Source: Syntrophobotulus glycolicus DSM 8271 (GTDB lineage Bacteria > Bacillota > Desulfitobacteriia > Desulfitobacteriales > Syntrophobotulaceae). From it: a stretch of 64,000 bases of DNA. The translations under genes and the position numbers were made by a program. Shown piece after piece: positions 59,858-64,000 of the stretch; within the stretch, counting starts at the first letter, position 1; each line of letters begins with the position of its first letter. The notes beneath the pieces were generated by a model, which worked only from the letters and a program-made list of their open reading frames with translations, had not been told where the DNA came from and ran no database searches. Where the stretch lies: NCBI RefSeq assembly GCF_000190635.1, contig NC_015172.1, positions 1,488,001-1,552,000 of the forward strand, given 5' to 3'.

Positions 59858-59973
59858 TGTGTTGGACTTTCGGCCAACAAATTCAGTTTTTTCATAATCT
59901 GCTTTTTTTCTTGTGTTGTCAGCGTTTTGAAGTGCTTTTGGAAACGTTGCGTAAAAGTGAATTGATAGACCAT
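59725..59973 (-). pseudogene. Truncated RelE-type toxin gene
   Basis: Residues 1-38 (MVYQFTFTQRFQKHFKTLTT onward) look like the N terminus of a RelE/ParE-fold toxin. From residue 39 the frame runs antisense through the CDP-alcohol transferase gene and reads as a low-complexity tail (VITSSSSAEK), so the catalytic C-terminal strands are missing. Its ATG shares one base with the antitoxin stop (TGATG), the usual coupling. The antitoxin gene remains whole. Confidence 0.65.
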
Positions 59974-60236
59974 CAGTTTTCCTCTAGTTTTGCAAATAGT
60001 GCCTCCACATTATCAAAGACAGGCTGTTTGCCGGAGGCTATTTTTGCTTTTGCTATTTCGATTTCTTTCCGAAGCTCGTCGAGATATTTTTTTGGATATA
60101 CAACTACCGGCATAAGATAAATCACGCCGTCTTTTTCGTAAATTTCCAATTTGTCGCCTTCGGAAAGTCCCAGCCGTTCAACAAGTTCTTTCGGTATCGT
60201 AATCTGTGATTTGGCCCGCAGCTCAGACAACATCAT
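59973..60236 (-). CDS. AbrB/MazE-type antitoxin
   Basis: 87 residues from the ATG at 60236, 6 nt after GGAG; the longer frame from 60350 lacks a ribosome site. The swapped-hairpin DNA-binding fold is clear in LRAKSQITIPKELVERLGLSEGDKLEIYEKDGVIYL. The C-terminal helices would bind the toxin, whose gene is now truncated. It may persist as a simple regulator. Confidence 0.85.
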   Translation of the reverse strand: MMLSELRAKSQITIPKELVERLGLSEGDKLEIYEKDGVIYLMPVVVYPKKYLDELRKEIEIAKAKIASGKQPVFDNVEALFAKLEEN

Positions 60237-60405
60237 GATCATCTCCAATTTATCGTGAGAAATTCTTACTTTCTTACCACAAGTATATGCTGTTTTATTA
60301 AAAAGATCAACAGAACAAATAGCTGGGTTAACGGGATAAGGTATAGTCATGCTATGAAATGATGAGAATCAGTCTGGAATCTAATACATCGTGTCCGGAT
60401 CAGCA

Positions 60406-60430
60406 GATAATGATATTGACTTTCATTATC
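60406..60430 (+). promoter_or_regulatory. Fur-like box overlapping the promoter of the second feo operon
   Basis: GATAATGA and TCATTATC arms with 9 nt between. Within it begins a promoter: -35 TTGACT (60416-60421), 17-nt spacer, -10 TATCAT (60439-60444). Classical Fur sites have closer arms, so binding by Fur is uncertain. The leader to feoA is about 150 nt and contains the inverted repeat TTCCGG / CCGGAA near 60476-60500. Confidence 0.5.
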
Positions 60431-60598
60431 GGCCATGGTATCATCAAATCACAGTATTCCTGCAGGGTTGACGTGTTCCGGACGTCATTTATCCGGAAGC
60501 ATCGAGCCAAGGAATTTGGATTTTTAGAATCATGATTAATATTACGGAAAATAATAAGAAAAATTATTTCAATGATCTATTGAATTTTGGAGATGGTT

Positions 60599-60814
60599 AT
60601 GATGTCATTAGCGAAAGGGAACTTAAATACGACTTATACTGTAAATTCTGTAAAAACCGATCAGGAAGATATCCGTAAATTTTTATTTACGCTGGGGTGT
60701 TATCCCGGCGAAAAAGTAACGATTATTTCTAAGCTGGCCTCTAACTATATTATTAACATAAAAGATGCAAGGTATAGTATAGACGAGGATTTAGCAAAAG
60801 TCATTATGATATAA
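60599..60814 (+). CDS. feoA: FeoA-type protein (second feo operon)
   Basis: 71 residues from the ATG at 60599, 6 nt after GGAG. Small beta-barrel with FLFTLGCYPGEKVTIIS and the conserved end IINIKDARYSIDEDLAK. It supports FeoB, encoded 150 nt downstream behind its own iron-type operator. It is only distantly similar to the FeoA at 23579. Confidence 0.9.
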   Translation: MMSLAKGNLNTTYTVNSVKTDQEDIRKFLFTLGCYPGEKVTIISKLASNYIINIKDARYSIDEDLAKVIMI

Positions 60815-60907
60815 GCCATCAGTCAAGTGTAGGCTGCTGTATTTTGAAGCAAAAGGATGGCTTTGGGCAAAAGTGCAAAATTTGGACAAGTATTTTTTGC
60901 CCGAAAA

Positions 60908-60923
60908 GTTAGATCGATCTAAT
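60908..60923 (+). promoter_or_regulatory. GTTAGA-N4-TCTAA(C/T) operator upstream of the second feoB
   Basis: GTTAGATCGATCTAAT; the inner 14 nt form a perfect palindrome. A further half-site AGTTAGATA follows at 60928-60936. It lies 40-57 nt before the feoB start. Confidence 0.75.
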
Positions 60924-60964
60924 TTCAAGTTAGATATTATTTTCTTAAAAAGAAGGAGGAAACC

Positions 60965-62977
60965 ATGAGAATCGCTTTAGCAGGAAATCCCAATAGCGGA
61001 AAAACAACATTGTTTAACGCTATTACAGGGAAAATCGAGCATGTGGGAAACTGGCCCGGAGTTACCGTAGAGAAAAAGGAAGGTGATATCAAGCAAAACC
61101 TCAACCCAAGAAATGAAAATTTGGTTGTTGTGGATTTGCCGGGGGCTTACTCCATGTCGCCATTCACCAGTGAAGAGGCGATAACCAAGGATTTTGTTCA
61201 AAATGAAAAGCCGGACGTGATCATCAATATTGTGGATGCAACCAATTTGAGCAGAAGCTTGTTCTTTACCACGCAATTATTGGAGTTGGGGATACCGGTT
61301 GTTGTTGCCCTCAACAAAAGTGATCTGACGGAAAGAAAGGGTACGATCATCAATATCCCGGCATTGAGTGACGCCTTGAAATGCCCGGTTATTCAAACCA
61401 TAGCGACAAAATCTGATCATAATGGTTTGCCCGAGCTGATCAGTGCGGTCATCGCCGTTGGCAAATCCGATAAGAAGCAAATTGCCCCTCATATCGGGAA
61501 TGCGGCAAAAGCTTCCAGCAAAGAAGAATTCGAAAAAGCGGATAAAAAACGCTATGCTTTTGTTAACGAAATTGTTGCGGAAGTCGAGAGAAGAAAGGTA
61601 AGCTCGGACAAGCAAACCCTGCAGGATAAGGTTGACAGGATCGTTGCCAATAAATGGCTGGGGATTCCGATTTTTGCGATCATTATCTACCTGGTCTTTT
61701 CGATCTCCCAGTCCTGGGTTGGACCATGGTTTGCGGATACCTTTGTCGGGTGGATCGACTTGTTGTATGAGGGAGTAGCTTCACTTCTGGGTGAAAACGT
61801 AAACCCGGTTCTTGGCACCTTGCTGCTTGACGGGATTATCGGCGGTGTCGGTGCGGTCATCGGGTTCTTACCGCTGATTATGGTTCTGTTTTTCTGTCTG
61901 GCCCTGTTGGAAGACTGTGGTTATATGGCCAGGGTCGCTGTAATTATGGACAGGTTCTTTAGAAAGGTCGGATTATCCGGCAGATCCATTATCCCGATGA
62001 TTGTCAGTACAGGTTGCGGCATACCCGGCGTAATGGCGACAAGAACGATCAAGAACGAAAGACAAAGACGTACTACTGCCATGTTGACGACATTTATGCC
62101 TTGCGGAGCTAAGCTCCCCATCATTGCACTTTTTGCCGGCGTTTTTTTCGGCGACAACAGTTGGGTTGGAACTTCAATGTATTTTCTCGGAATTATAGTG
62201 ATTATTCTCGGTGCGCTGATTATCAGACAAATTACCGGCGATTTTTCCAGATCCTATTTTATCATGGAGCTTCCTGAATACAGGTTCCCAAGTTTGAAGA
62301 GAGCGGCCTTATCCATGTTAATGAGAGCCAAAGCGTTTATCATTAAAGCAGGTACCATTATCCTGGTGTGTAACGCGGCAGTCCAAATCTTGCAAACATT
62401 CAACTGGCAGTTTGAGGTTGTGGCAGAGGATGCGGCGGGGACAAGTATCCTGGCAGGCATTGCAACACCTCTGGCCCTAGTGTTTATCCCTCTCGGCTTT
62501 GGTTTGTGGCAGTTTGCGGCAGCGGCTGTAACGGGCTTTATCGCCAAAGAAAATGTAGTCGGAACCTTAGCCGTATGCTTTGGAATCACGAACTTTATCG
62601 ACACAGAGGAATTGACCTTGGTCGGGAGCAGTGCCGATGTCAGTTCAGTATTCGGAATCACTGCCGTAGCCGCGCTCTCCTATCTGGTGTTTAATCTTTT
62701 TACACCACCGTGCTTTGCGGCGATCGGGGCCATGAACTCCGAACTGGAATCGAAAAAGTGGCTCGGGGGGGCTGTTGCTTTCCAACTAAGTATGGGCTAT
62801 GTCCTGGCTTTCTTCGTCTATCAGATAGGGACCTTGGCAACGACCGGCGCGTTGGGGCAAGGGTTTGTCGGTGGACTGATTGCTGTGGCAGTAATCATAG
62901 GAACCGTTGTTTACCTGATGAGGAAAGGCAGTAGGAACGCCCAAATATCTGTTGAAAGGCAGGCGGTACAATTATGA
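60965..62977 (+). CDS. feoB: Ferrous iron transporter FeoB (second copy)
   Basis: 670 residues. GTPase motifs are G1 GNPNSGKTT, G3 DLPGAYS and G4 NKSD; the membrane half has the Gate motifs ALLEDCGYMARVA and STGCGIPGVMATRT with TFMPCGAKLPI. It imports Fe(II). AAGGAGGA precedes the ATG. The next gene overlaps its stop by 4 nt. Having two distinct Feo systems is common in clostridia. Confidence 0.96.
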   Translation: MRIALAGNPNSGKTTLFNAITGKIEHVGNWPGVTVEKKEGDIKQNLNPRNENLVVVDLPGAYSMSPFTSEEAITKDFVQNEKPDVIINIVDATNLSRSLFFTTQLLELGIPVVVALNKSDLTERKGTIINIPALSDALKCPVIQTIATKSDHNGLPELISAVIAVGKSDKKQIAPHIGNAAKASSKEEFEKADKKRYAFVNEIVAEVERRKVSSDKQTLQDKVDRIVANKWLGIPIFAIIIYLVFSISQSWVGPWFADTFVGWIDLLYEGVASLLGENVNPVLGTLLLDGIIGGVGAVIGFLPLIMVLFFCLALLEDCGYMARVAVIMDRFFRKVGLSGRSIIPMIVSTGCGIPGVMATRTIKNERQRRTTAMLTTFMPCGAKLPIIALFAGVFFGDNSWVGTSMYFLGIIVIILGALIIRQITGDFSRSYFIMELPEYRFPSLKRAALSMLMRAKAFIIKAGTIILVCNAAVQILQTFNWQFEVVAEDAAGTSILAGIATPLALVFIPLGFGLWQFAAAAVTGFIAKENVVGTLAVCFGITNFIDTEELTLVGSSADVSSVFGITAVAALSYLVFNLFTPPCFAAIGAMNSELESKKWLGGAVAFQLSMGYVLAFFVYQIGTLATTGALGQGFVGGLIAVAVIIGTVVYLMRKGSRNAQISVERQAVQL

Positions 62978-63120
62978 ACACAGGAGATTTTGGTGTGATT
63001 GCCGTAATCGCTGTAATCCTCGTGCTTGCCGTCACTAAAATTGTCAGGGATAAGAAGAAAGGGATAAAATGCCCTGGGTGCGGTGAATGCGAATGCTCCT
63101 CTCACAAGTCAGATAAATAA
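62974..63120 (+). CDS. FeoB-associated Cys-rich membrane protein
   Basis: 48 residues, starting in an ATGA overlap with feoB. One N-terminal membrane helix (IAVIAVILVLAV) is followed by a basic stretch and the cysteine cluster CPGCGECEC. This matches the small FeoB-associated family found after feoB in Firmicutes; the clustered cysteines may handle iron on the inner side of the membrane, which is inference. It ends at a TAA just before a strong terminator. Confidence 0.9.
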   Translation: MNTGDFGVIAVIAVILVLAVTKIVRDKKKGIKCPGCGECECSSHKSDK

Positions 63121-63141
63121 TCATTCACATTAATTATGAAG

Positions 63142-63183
63142 ACCTTCTTCAATCTATTTAAAGTATTGAAGAAGGTTTTTTTT
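63142..63183 (+). terminator. Intrinsic terminator of the second feo operon
   Basis: 12-bp stem ACCTTCTTCAAT / ATTGAAGAAGGT, 11-nt loop, then eight T. It closes the feoA-feoB-small protein unit. Confidence 0.92.
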
Positions 63184-63331
63184 GTGCAAAATATTGGGAC
63201 TGGCAGCATCATGGTGTTACAGACAATCGTGTTAAGCAATTCAGATGGTGGAGGATAAAAAAATATCTTCCAAATGTATCCAAATAACCCTGATCGTGCA
63301 TATAGTGTACTATTAGGAGGTGATTTATAAC

Positions 63332-63577
63332 ATGACTTGTGGATGTGTTAAACCAATTGTTTGCCCCCCGCAGTATGTAGTCCGTGATCACTATGCCCAG
63401 CAGGTAGTCCCGGTTATCCATCCGGTAGTAACAGTGAACCGCCAAAATATTGTCAATGTTCCCCAACATTTTATTCAGCCTTACACGACCAATGTTGCTG
63501 GAACGGAATCATTTTATCCCGGCTATTCCGGTTATGCCGGTGGTGGAGCGAGTCTTTTTGGACGCAGGTTCTTATAG
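63332..63577 (+). CDS. CotD-family spore coat protein
   Basis: 81 residues from the ATG at 63332, with AGGAGGTGA upstream; a GTG at 63320 is in frame but overlaps it. The chain starts MTCGCVKPIVCPP and is rich in Val, Pro, His and Tyr, as in CotD-type coat proteins, ending in a Gly/Ser/Tyr-rich tail. CATATAGT about 30 nt upstream resembles a mother-cell sigma -10 element. It marks the organism as a spore former. Confidence 0.85.
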   Translation: MTCGCVKPIVCPPQYVVRDHYAQQVVPVIHPVVTVNRQNIVNVPQHFIQPYTTNVAGTESFYPGYSGYAGGGASLFGRRFL

Positions 63578-63607
63578 TATTCCAATTAAGAAAAGCACTG
63601 ATCAAGA

Positions 63608-63642
63608 CAAACCTCCTGTAACGATAAACAACAGGAGGTTTG
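63608..63642. terminator. Bidirectional hairpin between the coat gene and the ABC exporter
   Basis: CAAACCTCCTGT / ACAGGAGGTTTG, a 12-bp stem with an 11-nt loop, placed between two convergent genes. T tracts are weak on both sides. Confidence 0.65.
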
Positions 63643-63651
63643 GTCTAATAT

Positions 63652-64000
63652 TCAGGCAATATCTTCGGCAAACTGGCTGTAATACAAAGTGGCGTAATCA
63701 CCTTTTTTTTCCAGAAGCTGTTCGTGCCTGCCGCTTTCTACAATATGCCCCTTACTCATGACCAGAATCAAATCCGCATTTTTAATCGTAGAAAGCCGGT
63801 GGGCAATCACAAAGCTGGTCCGTCCGGCGGTCAGCCTTGCAAAGGCGTGTTGAATCCGCACTTCCGTATACGTATCGATATTGCTGGTGGCTTCGTCCAG
63901 AATCAGCATCGGAGGATTGGCCAGCATGACACGGGCAATTGTCAGCAGCTGTTTTTGTCCCTGGGAAAGACTGTCGCCATCCGCAGTAATCAAGGTGTCG
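63652..64000 (-). CDS. ABC exporter ATPase, C-terminal end (5' part outside window)
   Basis: About 115 residues of an ATP-binding domain, open to the window edge. Visible are signature LSQGQKQLL, Walker B MLILDEATSNID, D-loop and switch FVIAHRLSTI. This is the end of an MsbA/LmrA-type exporter half with fused membrane domain; substrate cannot be told. Confidence 0.9.
   Translation of the reverse strand, partial: DTLITADGDSLSQGQKQLLTIARVMLANPPMLILDEATSNIDTYTEVRIQHAFARLTAGRTSFVIAHRLSTIKNADLILVMSKGHIVESGRHEQLLEKKGDYATLYYSQFAEDIA

Noticed and set aside
60460-60590. Structured leader of the second feoA as a possible riboswitch
   Set aside because: Small inverted repeats such as TTCCGG/CCGGAA are present, but no known metal riboswitch core could be recognised and no terminator follows.

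Overview
The window reads as chromosomal DNA of an anaerobic, endospore-forming member of the Firmicutes, probably a clostridial lineage such as Desulfitobacterium or another Peptococcaceae. The reasons are the strong AGGAGG ribosome sites, a CotD-type spore coat gene, several cell-wall-binding repeat 2 (CWB2) surface proteins, two Feo systems with the clostridial FeoB-associated small protein, and a YveK/CpsD/CpsB polysaccharide module. The genus is an inference. No rRNA, tRNA or CRISPR array was seen.

Region 1 (1-17.8 kb) is a heme acquisition locus. It starts with the 3' part of a giant surface protein of more than 3,870 residues (seven NEAT domains, four leucine-rich blocks, three CWB2 repeats). 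A radical SAM protein of the HemW/ChuW type follows, then an Shp-like heme-binding surface protein with both methionine ligands kept, an IsdE-like heme lipoprotein, a FecCD permease and its ATPase, and a DtxR-type protein that has lost its metal ligands. An iron-type DtxR repressor lies convergent to the end of this run. Heme would be captured at the wall, passed by Shp and IsdE to the ABC importer, and possibly opened by the radical SAM enzyme.

Region 2 (17.9-28.4 kb) holds redox and metal genes: a thioredoxin-reductase-like flavoprotein and AhpC behind a PerR-like box, an AraC regulator, feoAB, an MntR-type regulator, and a divergent TroABCD-like Mn/Zn importer whose last permease carries a C-terminal helical extension.

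Region 3 (28.4-32.0 kb) is a cyclic-di-GMP module: a promoter, a GEMM-I riboswitch and a terminator precede a CWB2-peptidase, followed by a GGDEF/HD-GYP protein.

Region 4 (32.0-48.8 kb, minus strand) is one polysaccharide cluster: GDP-heptose synthesis, initiating sugar transferase, three glycosyltransferases (one with a damaged start), Wzy, pyruvyl transferase, flippase, an F420-hydrogenase-beta-like Fe-S protein, GalE and the Wzz/kinase/phosphatase trio. A 47-residue membrane peptide is encoded on the opposite strand. Just upstream lies a tyrosine recombinase between 28-bp inverted repeats.

Region 5 (50.2-64 kb) holds a CadA/CadC metal-efflux pair, an iron-operator-controlled CWB2 protein, a TetR regulator, two DNA alkylation repair genes, a CDP-alcohol phosphotransferase overlapping a truncated toxin gene with its antitoxin, a second feo operon, a spore coat gene and the end of an ABC exporter.

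A 16-bp operator, GTTAGA-N4-TCTAAC, recurs upstream of feoAB, ahpC, the 53.5-kb surface protein and the second feoB, and suggests one iron regulon across the window.
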